Source of the DNA: Prorocentrum cordatum
Lineage: Eukaryota > Sar > Dinophyceae > Prorocentrales > Prorocentraceae
Length of the DNA stretch: 64,000 nucleotides
Reading direction: 5' to 3'
Assembly: GCA_963575745.1 (NCBI GenBank)
Contig: CAUYUJ010016138.1
Coordinates: 540,926-604,925 of the forward strand
The first letter of the stretch is position 1. Every line of letters begins with the position of its first letter. Of this stretch, positions 11,640-21,727 are shown in pieces. The notes under the pieces are model-generated. The model was not told the origin of the DNA. It saw nothing but the letters and a program-made list of their open reading frames with translations, and ran no database searches. The position numbers were made by a program, and so were the translations under genes.

Positions 11640-11745
11640 TGATGCCGACGTCAACGATGACGACGACAACGACGACGATGCCGATCATTACGACGACGAC
11701 GACCACCACGACGACGACGACGGCGACAGCGACAGCGAAGGAGTA
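11440..11745. repeat. (GAC/GAT)n acidic triplet array
   Basis: About 300 bp of GAC with GAT variants. One frame is nearly pure Asp, but all three frames and the antisense are open, as expected for a triplet array, so coding is not supported. Confidence 0.9.
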
Positions 11746-11794
11746 CGAGCCGATAGTCTCCAGCGGCTACGGCCGCCTCGAAAAATGTAGGTCA

Positions 11795-12556
11795 GGGTAG
11801 AGTAGAGTAGAGTAGAGTAGGTCGGAATCGAGTACAGTAGGCCAGATGGTTGTGAAGCCTGGCACAATGCAGTACAGTAGAGGAGAGTAGAGTAGGATTA
11901 GGAGTATAATGGAGTAGAGAAGAGTAGAGTAGAGTATAGTGGTGTCGTGTAGAGTAGGCTAGGGCAGGGTAATGAAGTGTAGAGTAGAGTAGGGTATGGT
12001 AACACAGGGTAGGGTAAATGGTCGAGCAAAGCATTTCATAGTCGAATCAAGTCGAGTAGAGTAGAGTAGAGTAGAGCAGACAAGACCAGAGTCGGGGGGG
12101 AGTAGAGTAGGAGTAGGAATAGTGCGGGAAAAGGAGTAGGAGTAGGAGTAGTGTAGTATAGTGTAGTTTAGTGCAGTGTAGTGTAGTGTAGTGTAGAGTA
12201 GGTTAGGGCAGGGCAGGGTAGGATAGAGTAGAGCAAGGGTAGAGTCGAACAGAGGAGATTAGAGCAGGGTACATGGTAGAGTAGAGTCGGGCAGAAGAGA
12301 GTAAATTAGGGCAGAGTGGAGTCGAACATATATGAGTGTGTTCGAGTAGGGTAGGGTAGAGCAGAGTAGAGTTGGGCAGGAGCAGGGTAGAGTGAACGTA
12401 GAGCAGAGTAGGATTAGGAGTAGAGTAGAATTTTGATAAAGTAGTCTCGGGTAGGGTAGGGCGGAGTTGTGTAGAGCAGAGTATACTAGAGAAGAGTAGC
12501 GTAGATGGTAGAGTACAGCCGGGTAGAATCGCGTAAAGTAGAGTCGAGTAGAGTCC
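11795..12556. repeat. GTAGA pentanucleotide satellite, about 760 bp
   Basis: Degenerate tandem array of GTAGA/GTAGG units over the whole stretch, with mutated units mixed in, which suggests an old array. Confidence 0.9.
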
Positions 12557-12888
12557 ACCCCGTTCCAGTCCAGTCTACTCCTGTCCAGTCCACTTCAGCC
12601 CACTCAAGTCCACTGCATGTCAGCCTTCTGATCTATTTGGAATATGCGCTGGCTGATGTTCGTGAGTTTTGTAGTGCTTCTGTAGCGTGCTTAGCCGTTT
12701 GTTTTGTCTGTCGTCGCCGTCGTTATCGTATTTGCAGTTCAGAGGGGGTGCGGGCGTGGCGGTTAGGGAATCGGACGTGCGGGGGGGTGGGCCTCAGGAC
12801 ATGCTGAATGTGTTTTTTGGAGGGTCGGGGGCGGTTCCACGTGTTCAAATAATTTGTCCAACGTACGCGTCCACGAAACGCATTCTCT

Positions 12889-13040
12889 CCGATATGCCGA
12901 CGATTCGATGCGGTACGATGTTTGAATGGCGTTTTTGCGCATCTTTGTGCACCCGATCCAATTCGATGTGTGATTCCGTGCCGATGTGGCCCGATCCGAC
13001 GCACGTTCCGATTCGATACGAGTTCCCCATTCCACGCTGA
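12889..13040. repeat. GATTCGAT repeat (family C), copy 3
   Basis: Shares GACGATTCGnTGCGG and TGGCGTTTT.GCGCA with 35990-36050, showing a defined longer unit rather than simple sequence. It ends CACGCTGACTGAT, matching ACGATGCTGACTGATTC at 36114. Confidence 0.7.
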
Positions 13041-13431
13041 CTGATCCCGTGCGGAGTGCTTAGGCCAGAGCGGGGACCCCTGGCAGCCAGGTGACTTCGT
13101 GGCATGTCAATTTCGGCCCCAAGGTCGTCAGCCTGCGGAGGACGCTGGCCTCCGCGGAATTGCCCGGTGGCGCGCGATGCGGTGGCGGCGCCCGAGGGAG
13201 AGTCTCGGAGGTAGGGAGGTAAGCAGAGAAGTGAATGCGAGATATGTAGGGTCCATTTCGATGCGATCAATCTAATCGACATGACGCCGCGCCGTTTGTT
13301 CCGACGCGCGGCCTTGCGTCTTGGGGAGGGCGCCTCGGCAACCAGGGCAGACGCCGCCTCGGACGCGGCGGGTTTCCGGTGGGTTTTCCGCGTGGAGAGC
13401 GGGGCGCAGGGTTTGCCGTGGGTTTGCCGTG

Positions 13432-13640
13432 GTGTCGGCGTCGATGCGATAGATCCAATCGACATCGACTCTTGTGGGCTCGATCCGATTCGATCTGGGT
13501 ATCGTCACGATACCATGTGGTCCGATCTCTGCGTGTCGTACAGCCTTGCGCAGCTGGTCCGTTTTGGTTTCGGTTTGGTTTAGTGCCGACATAGTACGCA
13601 CTTTCTGTTTCGATCCTATTTCCCGATTCGATGTTGATTG
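13432..13640. repeat. GATTCGAT repeat (family C), copy 4
   Basis: Degenerate; contains CTCGATCCGATTCGATCTGG and TTCCCGATTCGATG. Confidence 0.5.
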
Positions 13641-13891
13641 ATTTTGGCACTTCCCTCATCCCTCCCAACTTCCTCTCTCTCCCATCCCTTCCCTCTTCCT
13701 CGGCATGAAGTGGAGGGGTCCTGAGGGAAATGGGTCCTGAGGTTTTTCTCCCTCTTCGGCCTCTAGTCTGCGGCCTCTCAAGAAGACTGCTCAGGACAAA
13801 CAGCAGGTCCCCAAGAACTCCGTGGGGCCCAGGACCCGTTCTCCTCGAGGCCAGCGGAAAAGGAAAACATGCTATAAGCATGAACCGCTGG

Positions 13892-13995
13892 AGTTCCGCG
13901 CGGATTTCCTGGATTGGCGCCGGGCCAGGCGCGCTCTGCGCACTATGGAGGGGCCTCTCGGGCCCATCCAGGAGCTCCAGGCGGACCTCCGACAG
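13892..13995. mobile_element. 104-bp element with about 30-bp inverted ends
   Basis: The left end GTTCCGCGCGGATTTCCTGG and the right end, read in reverse complement (GTCCGCCTGGAGCTCCTGG), match at roughly 24 of 30 positions. A second copy of the same layout and size lies at 63584-63690. An ORF across it (EFRADFLDWRRARR) is a by-product. Confidence 0.55.
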
Positions 13996-14359
13996 TTGAC
14001 ATTGTAGGGGCATCTGGCCCGTGCCGCCGATGCAGGACGCTCTGGGACGCTCCGCGCGAGCTCGTCCTTTTCATTAGTCTGCAAGACCTACCTCGAGGAG
14101 GCACGATGGAGGAGGAGGAGGAGGATGGAAGAGAGGAGGAGGATGACGAGGAGGGGATAAAAGTGAGGAGGGGGAGGAGAGGGAGGTGGAGGACGGTGCT
14201 GGCAGCCGCCGTAGGCATGTTGCCTCGTGTCCGTGTGTCGAGCTTGTTGGCGGACTAGTTCCCGGACGGGTTTGGGTTGGCTCGTTGGTGGGTGGTTGGG
14301 CGCGTCGTAGCGTGAATATTCAATCGCATGCTGCTCCTTCGCGTCACTTTTACCTTCTC

Positions 14360-15300
14360 GCATCGAAGACGCCTACGGCGAATCACCGCCGCCCCTTGCC
14401 TTCTGGAGTCACACACGTGGCCGCACGTAGTGGCCAGAGTTTTGCCAAGCCATCGGACCATGTGTCCCCCCGGTCGTTGTTGAAACTTTTCGGGGAACAT
14501 TTGGTGAAGGATGGCTGGGAGGAAGAGGAGGAGGAGCAGGAGGAGGAGGAGGAAGCGTCTTGGGAGCCTCTGGGGGCACTCTTGGGGCCTCCTGGGAGGT
14601 TCCTGGGGGCCTCTTGGAGGCCTCTTGAGGGTCTGCTTGGGCTTATCGGAGCCTTTTGGGGTTTCTTGGGCGCCTCTTTGGCCGTCTTAAGGCGTTCGTG
14701 GCCCGTCGGACGCCGTGGGAGGCCGTCTTGGGGGCCTCTCTGAATCGACTTGGGGTCCTTTTGGGGTGCTTCATGGCCGTCTTGGAGGCCATCTTGGACG
14801 TCTTGGAGGCCTCTTGGGCCGTCTTGGGACCCTTTTGGGTCTCTATCTAAGGGGCTTTCTGGGCCGTTCTGGGCTAATCTTGGGGAGGCCGCAAGGGCCA
14901 TCTGGAGGCGATCTCGGGAGCCTCTTAGGCCGTCTTGGTCCGTGTGAAGGCCGAAAAGAAGCACATGCCAACGCACTTCAAAAACCTAAGGCCAATCAAT
15001 GATTTTGGCCTCTTTGGGCCTTGAGGACCTCTTGGAGGCCTCTTGGGCCGTCTTGGAGGCCTCTTGGGGGCCTCTTGGGCCATCTTCCGTCATCTTGAGG
15101 CCATCTTGGGCCGTTCTGGAGGTTTCTTGTGCAAACCTGGAGGCATATTGGACTCTCTTGGGCCGTCTTGGAGGCCATTTTGGACCATCTTGGGCGAACT
15201 TGAAGGACATGTTGGCCGTCTTGGACGTCATATTGGGGCATCTTGGAGCCACCCAGAGCGGGAAAAACGTTTGCAACTACCTCTGAAAGAGGCTTCCAGG
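14360..15300. repeat. Composite element A, copy 1
   Basis: Order: a conserved head of about 150 bp (GAAGACGCCTACGGCGAATC ... TCGGGGAACAT, 14363-14505), a (GGA)n patch (14520-14552), then a long degenerate array of GGCCGTCTTGG / GGCCTCTTGGG units. The array is split by a conserved spacer at 14948-15005 (GGCCGAAAAG...CAATCAATGATTTTG) and ends at 15238-15290 (AAACGTTTGCAACTACCTC). Predicted proteins here are repeat translations. It stops a few bases before the spliced-leader relic at 15305. Confidence 0.8.
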
Positions 15301-15304
15301 TGGG

Positions 15305-15326
15305 TCCGTAGCCATGTTGGCTCAAG
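15305..15326 (+). other. Dinoflagellate spliced-leader relic 2 (best match)
   Basis: Matches the 22-nt DinoSL at 21 of 22 positions; the only mismatch is T to G at position 12. It lies 118 nt upstream of the ATG of the retrotransposon ORF1, on the same strand, with no array sequence between. It therefore marks the 5' end of a trans-spliced mRNA that was reverse-transcribed. Confidence 0.93.
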
Positions 15327-15443
15327 GCTGATGAGACTCCCGACGATCGCAAGTCCCTCTGGGCGTTCTGAGCGCGAGGGGTCTGGCGCTTTGAGCAAAA
15401 CTACAACTCGATCTCTCGGAGCTCCCGCCGGGCGGCGCGCGCG

Positions 15444-16513
15444 ATGGCCTCGGGGCTGCAGTGGCATTGTGGGCAATGCGGCTGCCGCAACAACGAGGGG
15501 CGCGCTCGGTGCCGCCAGGCGGGCTGCGTGGGGCAGCGACCGGGCAAGCAGCCGTCGACGTGGGAGTCGTCTCCGCGCGGCCGCTGGGCTGACGGCCCAC
15601 CTCCCGGCAAGCAAACGCCGTGGCATGTGCGGTTGGTCGAGCCGAGGCGTGCTGGGCGGCGCCGCGGTGGCGGCGGCGGCCAAGCGGACGGCTCGGGCGG
15701 CGGCGGCAGCGGGGGCGGCAAGGCCTGCTCGGACGAGAAGCTGGACGAGATGGTCGCCTACGACGAGCAGCAGTGGGAGCACGTCAAGCCGTGGTGCCCC
15801 AAGAGCGTACAGGACAAGGTGGAGCACCGCAGGCGGCTCCGCGCGGTCGGCGGCAAGCTCTCGCTGGACGGTTCGAAGCTGGCGGCCAAGGCAGACCAGG
15901 CGGCGAAGGCGGTGCTGGCGGCCCATGCCAAGTGCGACAAGGCCAAGGAGCAGGCGTCGCGCGCGTCTCAGGCGCTGGGCGCGGCGCAGGAGGAGCTCGA
16001 GAAGAAGAAGAAGGCGGAGCTGGAGCGGGCGCAGGAGGAGGTCAAGAAGGAGTACTGCGCTCCCAGGGCCTCGGTCCGTGCCGTCATGGAGAAGGTCAAG
16101 CTGGTGCAGACGAACTCGACGGGCAAGAGCTCGGACGAGATGTTGGCGGAGGCCTGGAAGCTCGTGCACGAGGTCCTGGAGGTGGCGACGGCTGCCAGCG
16201 GCGGTGCGAGCCCGAGACGGCGCCCCCTGCCGAAGGCGCGCCCCAGGCCCCTCCGCCTCCCGAGCAGCCCGGCGCCGGCGGCGGCGGAGCGGGCGGCCCC
16301 GAGCCCGCCTCTGGCGGCGCGGCGGCAGCGGACATGGATCAGAGCGCGTTCCTGGGTGAGTTCTCCAAGGGTGACCCTTTTGGCTTGCTGTCTGTCGTGG
16401 CTGACGACGGCGAGCGCAAGCGCGCCATGGAGAGCCTCGCCACGCTGGCCGAGATCGCTAAACGGCGGCGGACAGGAACACAAGACGGGGACGATGCTGC
16501 CCCACGGAGGTAG
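15444..16513 (+). pseudogene. Retrotransposon ORF1: zinc finger plus coiled coil
   Basis: ATG 15444 opens a protein whose first residues, WHCGQCGCRNNEGRARC, form a RanBP2-like zinc finger (W-x-C-x2-C ... N ... C-x3-C). A Gly-rich linker and a Lys/Glu/Ala-rich helical stretch (residues about 130-230, likely coiled coil) follow. Near 16200 the coding sense moves to another frame, which ends MDQSAFLGEFSKGDPFGLLS ... at TAG/TGA near 16513. The role is presumably RNA binding and RNP assembly, as for ORF1 proteins generally; this copy is broken. The ATG is chosen because it is the first after the spliced-leader relic. Confidence 0.7.
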
Positions 16514-17225
16514 GCACTGGCGCTGCCTCTCCGTGAACGCCACGGCGTACTCGTCGTTCGAGACCCATCTCGAGCGGCGGGACCTCCGCCTGGCGGACCT
16601 GGCGCGCGTGCAGGAGACACACCTTGGAGAGGAGCGCGGGCGAGAGATGGAAGGACAGCTGCAGCGGCTGGGCTGGCATGCCCGCGCCACCCCTGGGAGC
16701 GGGGTTCGGCCAGGCCACCCTGGCTCTGGCGGCCTGCCGATGATGGCACCGAAGCGCCTCGCCGTGGGCAGCTTTGAGGGCGACGCCCCCTCCGCTGTGG
16801 TGCCAGCGCGCGCGGCGGTGCTCCGCGTGAACGCGGTCTGCCCGGGAGGCATAGCGTGGGGCAATGTGTACCTGCTTTCTGGCGTCGGTCTCTGCCAGGA
16901 GAACCTGGGCGCCCTGGGCCGCCTGGCCGAGCGGCTGGTCACCCTCGGCAAGCCCTTTGTGGCGGCGGGCGACTGGAACCTGGAGCCGAGCGAGCTCGCC
17001 GACAGCCCGTTCCTGCGGCGCGTGCGCGGCGCCGTCGTCGCCCCTGCGCGGGGGACCTGCGAGCCCGCGCTGCGGGTGCTGGACTACTTCGTCGTGTCGC
17101 AGCATCTCGTGAAGGCGAGGGGGGAGGTGCTGCGGGGCTGGGCGGTGACGCCGCACTGGCCCGCGCAGCTCACCATTCGCAGCGGCGACATCGACACGTG
17201 GGCGCGTGTGCCGAGCGGCCGGCGC
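16488..17225 (+). pseudogene. Retrotransposon APE-type endonuclease domain
   Basis: In the frame overlapping the ORF1 end there is a full endonuclease/exonuclease/phosphatase domain. It has N-x-x-A (SVNATAYSS), the catalytic Glu in ADLARVQETHLGEE, AGDWNLEPSEL with catalytic Asp and Asn, VLDYFVVS, and a final PHWP where the usual SDH motif is expected. It would nick target DNA for target-primed reverse transcription. Loss of the SDH His-Asp pair, if real, may weaken activity; PHWP keeps a His. The frame is lost at about 17225, where the sense continues in another frame (SDEAWQHFIRCAEPQLVG). Confidence 0.8.
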
Positions 17226-19590
17226 GAGCCAAGGTGGCGGCCTCGGGTTCCGACGAGGCCTGGCAGCACTTCATCCGCTGCGCGGAGCCGCAGCTGGTGG
17301 GCGCGCGCGGGCTGACGGGGGACACCAGCGGCTACCTTGGCCGAGCGGACGGGGTCTCCTTCAGGTGGAAGAGGGATTGCACGCCCTCCCCCCCGCGGTT
17401 CCCGCGGGCTTCGACCGAGGCCACCTGGTGCAAGCAGGTAGGACTGGCGCCGCGGCGCGCGGCAGGCGGCCTTCCTGCCCATGAGGGCATGGGAGGAGAG
17501 GCTGGAGCCGCGGGAGGCGGCCCGGGCGGCCTGCCAGCCGCGGAGCTGGGCGGCGCCAGGGAGGCGCTTGGGGGCAGCCCCGTGGACGGAGACGCGGAGA
17601 CGGAGGCTTCGGGCATCAGCTGGCTCCGTAGGCTCCCCGACTACTCTGGCCTCGGCACGTTTCGGCCGCAGGGAGCTGACGGCCCTGGGGGGGCCGACTG
17701 CGGCCCTGGCGCCGCACCCGCAGCGCCCCAGAGCGCTGCCCCAGTGGCGGCTGCGCCTCCAGACCAGCACCCTGGGCCCCCCTCCCATGTGGCAGCGCCC
17801 GGTTGCCGCCCGCCCGGCCTCGGCGGTAACCGTGGGACCCGGTGGGCCCGAAGTGGCGGCGGAGCTGGGTTGCCGCCCGGCCCTGGCGGCAACCGGGCGC
17901 CCCGGCGAGCCCGGGGGTGGCGGCGGCAATAGGTTGCCGCCCAGCTCCGGCGGCAACCGGGGGCGCCGTCGGGCCGGGGGGGGCCCAAGGGCGACCCCGA
18001 ATGCTACAGACAGCCGCGGCCTACAGCGCGCAGCAGGTGGGTGGCTCCGTCGTGTGGAAGCCTTGACCCAGCTCGGCAAGCTCGCCCGAGCAGCACCCCT
18101 GAGCACGCCGCGGGGGGCGGCCTTGCAGCCTGTGGCGGCCCTCGCCCACGAGCTGCCGCTGCAGACGGTCCAGGCGGCGGGCTCGGTGATCAACGAGCTG
18201 GCGGAGCGGCTTTTGAAGCGCGACCAGGCAGCGGGGGAGCAGGCCGCGGGGCGCTGGCTGGACGCCCAGGGCCTTGGAGGCGCGGGTGGGCTCCACCGCT
18301 GGTCGCAGGGACCCGCGGGCTGGCAGCAGAGCCCGCTGGGGGCCGACGGCGCGCCGATGGGGCGCATGGAGGCCGTCGAGGCCCTCTTGGTCGAGTGGCA
18401 AGGGCACTTGTGCGTCGGGCAGCCGCGCGAGGAGGTCCAGTGGCCCGTGGACCTCGGCCCGAGACCTGCGCGGCAGTCCGTCGAGGAGCTGCGGAAGGTG
18501 CTCCAGAGCTTCAAAGAGCACGCGGGCGTGTCGTACGACAACCAACCTGAACCCGCGGCACCTGCTCGCCCTGGACGACGAGGGGCTGGCTGGAGTGCCT
18601 GGCGGACCTCATCGTCCGCCTGGAGGAGACCACCTCCTGGCCCGCCTTCATCACCAGGATGGTGTTCTTGCCCAAGAAGGAGGGCGGCCTGCGGCCCATG
18701 GCCCTCGCGGCGGCTCCGGCACGCATCCACGCGCGGCTGAGGAGGCCGCTCGCCAAGGCGTGGGAAGAGGCCAACGATCGGCCGCACTGGTGGGCGACGT
18801 CGGGGCGCAGCTGCGCACGCGCCGTCTGGCAGCAGGCGGCTTGGGCGGAATGGGCGGCAGGACGGCGCGAGGTTTTCCCGCTTGAGGAGTGTGGGGCCGC
18901 CTCGGTGTTGCTGGACCTCTGGAAGGCCTACGAGCAGGTGCTGCACCCGCAGCTCCTGGCGGCCGCCCAGCGCTACGACTACCCCCTGTGGCTGCTGAAG
19001 CTCTCGGTCGAGCTGCACAGGCTCCGGCGCGCCCTCGCCCTCGCGGGGGCGACCTCGGCGGCGCTGGAGGTCGAGCAGACCATCCTCGCGGGGTGCGGCT
19101 TCGCGACCACGCTGCTGAAGCTTCGGCTGATCGCGCCCCTGGACGCCACGCGCGGCGCCGAGCAGAGCCTGGAGATGGCGGTCGTCGTCGACGACCCGGC
19201 GCTCTCGCGGCGAGGAGGCTCTCGCGCGGTCCCCGCGGCGCTCAGCATAGGGGCGCGCGTCCTGCAGCGGGAGCTGGCGCGCGTGGGGCTGCGCATAGCG
19301 GTCAAGAAGTCCCAGGTGCTCGCGTCCTCCCCGGCGCTCCGCACGACCCTGGAGCGCCAGCTGGCCTGCGTGGGCGCCAAGGCCAGACGCCACGCGCGGA
19401 ACCTCGGCATCGACTTCAGCTGCGGGGTCGGGCGCCCCCGACGCTTCCAACGGGCGCGTCTCCAGCAGGCACGCGCGCGGGCGCCCAGGCTGCGGCGCGC
19501 GCTGGGGACCAACCGGCGGCGCAGGGCCCAGGGGCGCGGCGAAGGTCGCCAAGCGCGGCCTCGAGGCGAGCTGCACCTTCGGCGTGGGTG
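17226..19590 (+). pseudogene. Retrotransposon linker and reverse transcriptase domain
   Basis: After a GC-rich linker (17226-18100) that includes three hairpins, the RT reads: LNPRHLLALDDEGL (18543), LADLIVRLEETTSWPAF (18596), MVFLPKKEGGLRPMAL (18659; finger motif), VLLDLWKAYEQV (motif A with Asp, 18908), ILAGCGFATTLLKL (motif B, 19083) and MAVVVDDPAL (motif C with the Asp pair, 19175), then KKSQVLAS. Frames switch at about 18537 and 18592, and again at 19535 and 19590 in the thumb. The FADD/YVDD-like core is intact, so the catalytic residues are conserved although the ORF is not. Confidence 0.85.
17801..17958. repeat. Three spaced hairpins inside the retrotransposon linker
   Basis: GGTTGCCGCC and its complement GGCGGCAACC face each other three times: 17801-17831 (one G-T wobble), 17868-17894 and 17932-17958 (both perfect 10-bp stems). 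Starts are 67 and 64 nt apart, so this is a tandem repeat whose unit carries a hairpin. Confidence 0.8.
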
Positions 19591-21438
19591 ACGGGCGTCG
19601 CCGACCAGAGCCTCGAGGCCCTCCGCACGACGGCCTTCCAGGCCACGGAGCCCCGCACCGGCGGCGAGAGCAAGACGATGGCGCTCATGCTCACAGGGGG
19701 CAGCGACTTCGACCCGATGTTCAGGTGCAGCAGCGAGGTGGTCTTCACGCTGCACCGCGCCTGCTGGGAGGGCTGGCTGCCCATGCACGTGCTGCAGGAC
19801 TGCTTCGCCGCCGAGGCCGAGCGGGTGCGCACCTGGAGCCAGGCTCGCGGCCCCCTCGGCGCGGCCATTCTCGCCCTTCGGAGGCTGGGCTGGAGCGTGG
19901 ACAGCCTTGGCCAGTGGGCGACGCCCGACGGCCTCAGGTACGCGCCGCTCGACTACGACCCCAGGACGACGAAGCGCGTGGTCTGCGAGTCTGTCGCGCG
20001 CTGGCAGTCCTCCCACGTGCTGGAGGGTCAAGGGCTCGACCCAGGCGTGCTGCCCATCCGCCAACTTCGGCGGTGGACGGAGCACGGGCGCGGCTCGGCG
20101 GCGGAGGCCAGGAAATGGCCGCCCCTCACTCGGGAGGGGCGCGGCTATGTGCGATCAGTGCCGGTGGACGGGCAGCGGCCCCAGGAGCGGCGGCGCGACG
20201 CGGGCCTCGCGGATCACCCGTTCTGCGCGCGGTGCAGCCGCCCAGACATCTGCGCCCTGGTGAGCAGGCTCCTGATGGCCATGCCGCAGGGCACCTGGAG
20301 GCCCAGCTGTGGCGACGTCCTGCACAACGTGCGCTGTGTCATCGGCGATGGCAGCTTCTTCGACAGCGGGGAGGTTTTCACGGACGGTTCGGCCTTCGAC
20401 GCGAAGTCGCATGGCACGGCCGTCGCCGGCGGCGCGGTGGTGGAGCTGAGCCCTGGTGCGCCGTGGGCCGCTGACGGGCCCCGCTCGGCGCGCAGGGCGA
20501 TAGCGGCGGGGCTCCAGGGCCCCGTCCAGGGCATCGACGGCGGGGAGCTGCTGGCCATCCTCCTGGCGGTGCTACGCGCCGTGCCCCCGCTCGTGATCTG
20601 GACGGACTCCAGCTTCGTCGCCAAGGGGCTCTACGAGCGGGGCGAGGCGGCGACGCGCGCGGCGGCGAGCGCTTGGGCGCACCTCTGGCGGCGCGTCTGG
20701 ATCGCCGTGCACGACTTCGGCGGCCTTGGCCCGCTGGGCGCCACGGTGCGGAAGCTGCCTGCGCACGCCCCAGCGCGCGCCGTCGAGGGCGGCAAGCTCT
20801 CCTGGCGCTGCAGGAGGGGCAACTGGGAGGTCGATCGCGTCGCGAAGGCCTTCGTGGCGGAGCTGCGCGCGCCCCAGGAAGAGCTGGAACGCTGGGCCAG
20901 GCACCGCCAGCTGCTTGATGGTGCGATCTTCTGGGTGGCGGGCGCGGGCGGCGCGGCAGCCCGCAGCAGGCTCGACATCGAGCCTGGTGGCAAGCGCGCG
21001 GCCATTCCGAGGAATACGGCGTTGGCGATCACGAAGCACCACGCCGCGCAGTTGGCAGATGGCGCTTTCTTCTGCCTGCGGTGCTGCCGGTCGTGCAGCG
21101 CGGAGCAGGTGGGCGGCTTCTGGCGCCCCCCGTGCACGGCGAGGCCAGGAGAGCGGGCCCGCGCGCAGCTGGAGGCCTTCTCGGGCCGAGCCTCCTCTGG
21201 CGCTGCTGAGTGGGCACTCGGCGTAGTCGCGGCCGTCGACGAGAGCGATCCCGCTTTCCTCGCGATCTCCGCCGGCGAGGTCGCCACGGAGGACGAGCTG
21301 GGGCACGCCATTTTGGCGTCCCACGGCTACTGCATGTGCATTAGGTGCGGTAGCTACTCACGCGACCGCAAAGGGCGCTGCCGTGCCCTCGGAAAGCCTT
21401 GCCCGCGGAGGTTCGGTGGCAGAGACGAGTCAGGATGA
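19591..21438 (+). pseudogene. Retrotransposon ORF2 C-terminus: RNase H and Cys motif
   Basis: An uninterrupted frame of about 615 codons to TGA 21436-21438. A connector (LMLTGGSDFDPMF) is followed by a complete RNase H: EVFTDGSAFD (first Asp), GIDGGELLAILLA (Glu), LVIWTDSSFVAKGL (second Asp) and NWEVDRVAKAF (last Asp). The end carries CMCIRCGSYSRDRKGRC, a CxxC...C...C motif common at the ends of such proteins. RNase H would remove template RNA after reverse transcription. All four acidic residues are present, so the domain may be functional if translated, but it is cut off from its RT by frameshifts. Confidence 0.88.
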
Positions 21439-21727
21439 CTCGACGCCGCTGGACGCAGCCGCCTGCAGAGGGTCACCCGCATCGTCGCAGGCCGCCACCC
21501 GACCGCGGGAGGAGAGGCGCTGACGGAGGTGGAGCACAAGGCTCCCCTCACCAGGGGGTGAGGACAGACTTGCCGCCCTCTCGGGGCCCCGCAGCTGCCG
21601 CGCCGGCCTCCTAGCCGAAAAACAGCCTTTCCAGGTGACTTGCGGCATGCTCCGGAGCCCCAGAGAGAAGAGCACCCAGATCAAAGACGGTAGGGTCTAG
21701 ACCGCCAGGCACCCTTGTGATGAATCA
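21439..21727. other. Retrotransposon 3' flank
   Basis: Short GC-rich stretch after the ORF2 stop, probably 3' UTR. No poly(A) or target-site duplication is evident. Confidence 0.4.

Larger units (their letters stand above)
15305..21438 (+). mobile_element. Non-LTR retrotransposon (APE endonuclease, RT, RNase H), frameshifted
   Basis: One element reads through in order: spliced-leader relic, ORF1 with zinc finger and coiled coil, APE-type endonuclease, linker, reverse transcriptase, RNase H, C-terminal Cys motif. This order is typical of LINEs that carry RNase H. Frames change at about 16200, 17225, once between 17400 and 17500, 18537, 18592, 19535 and 19590, so this copy cannot make full-length ORF2. 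The coding meaning is preserved on each side of the breaks, so decay is recent or partly due to sequencing error. No LTRs and no clear poly(A) tail were seen. Confidence 0.9.

Noticed and set aside
11230-11790. Poly-Asp acidic protein
   Set aside because: Translation of a GAC/GAT array; the other frames are also open.
14383-14976. Minus-strand frames rich in RPKTAQDGP repeats, here and at 21837-23145
   Set aside because: Translations of the element A array; the peptide repeat follows the DNA repeat.
17084-19576. 830-codon minus-strand frame
   Set aside because: Antisense of the RT/endonuclease region, whose + strand motifs are clear; a high-GC artefact.
21305-21318. GCCATTTTGGCG as part of a spliced leader
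   Set aside because: Lies inside the conserved coding sequence of ORF2 and lacks both ends.
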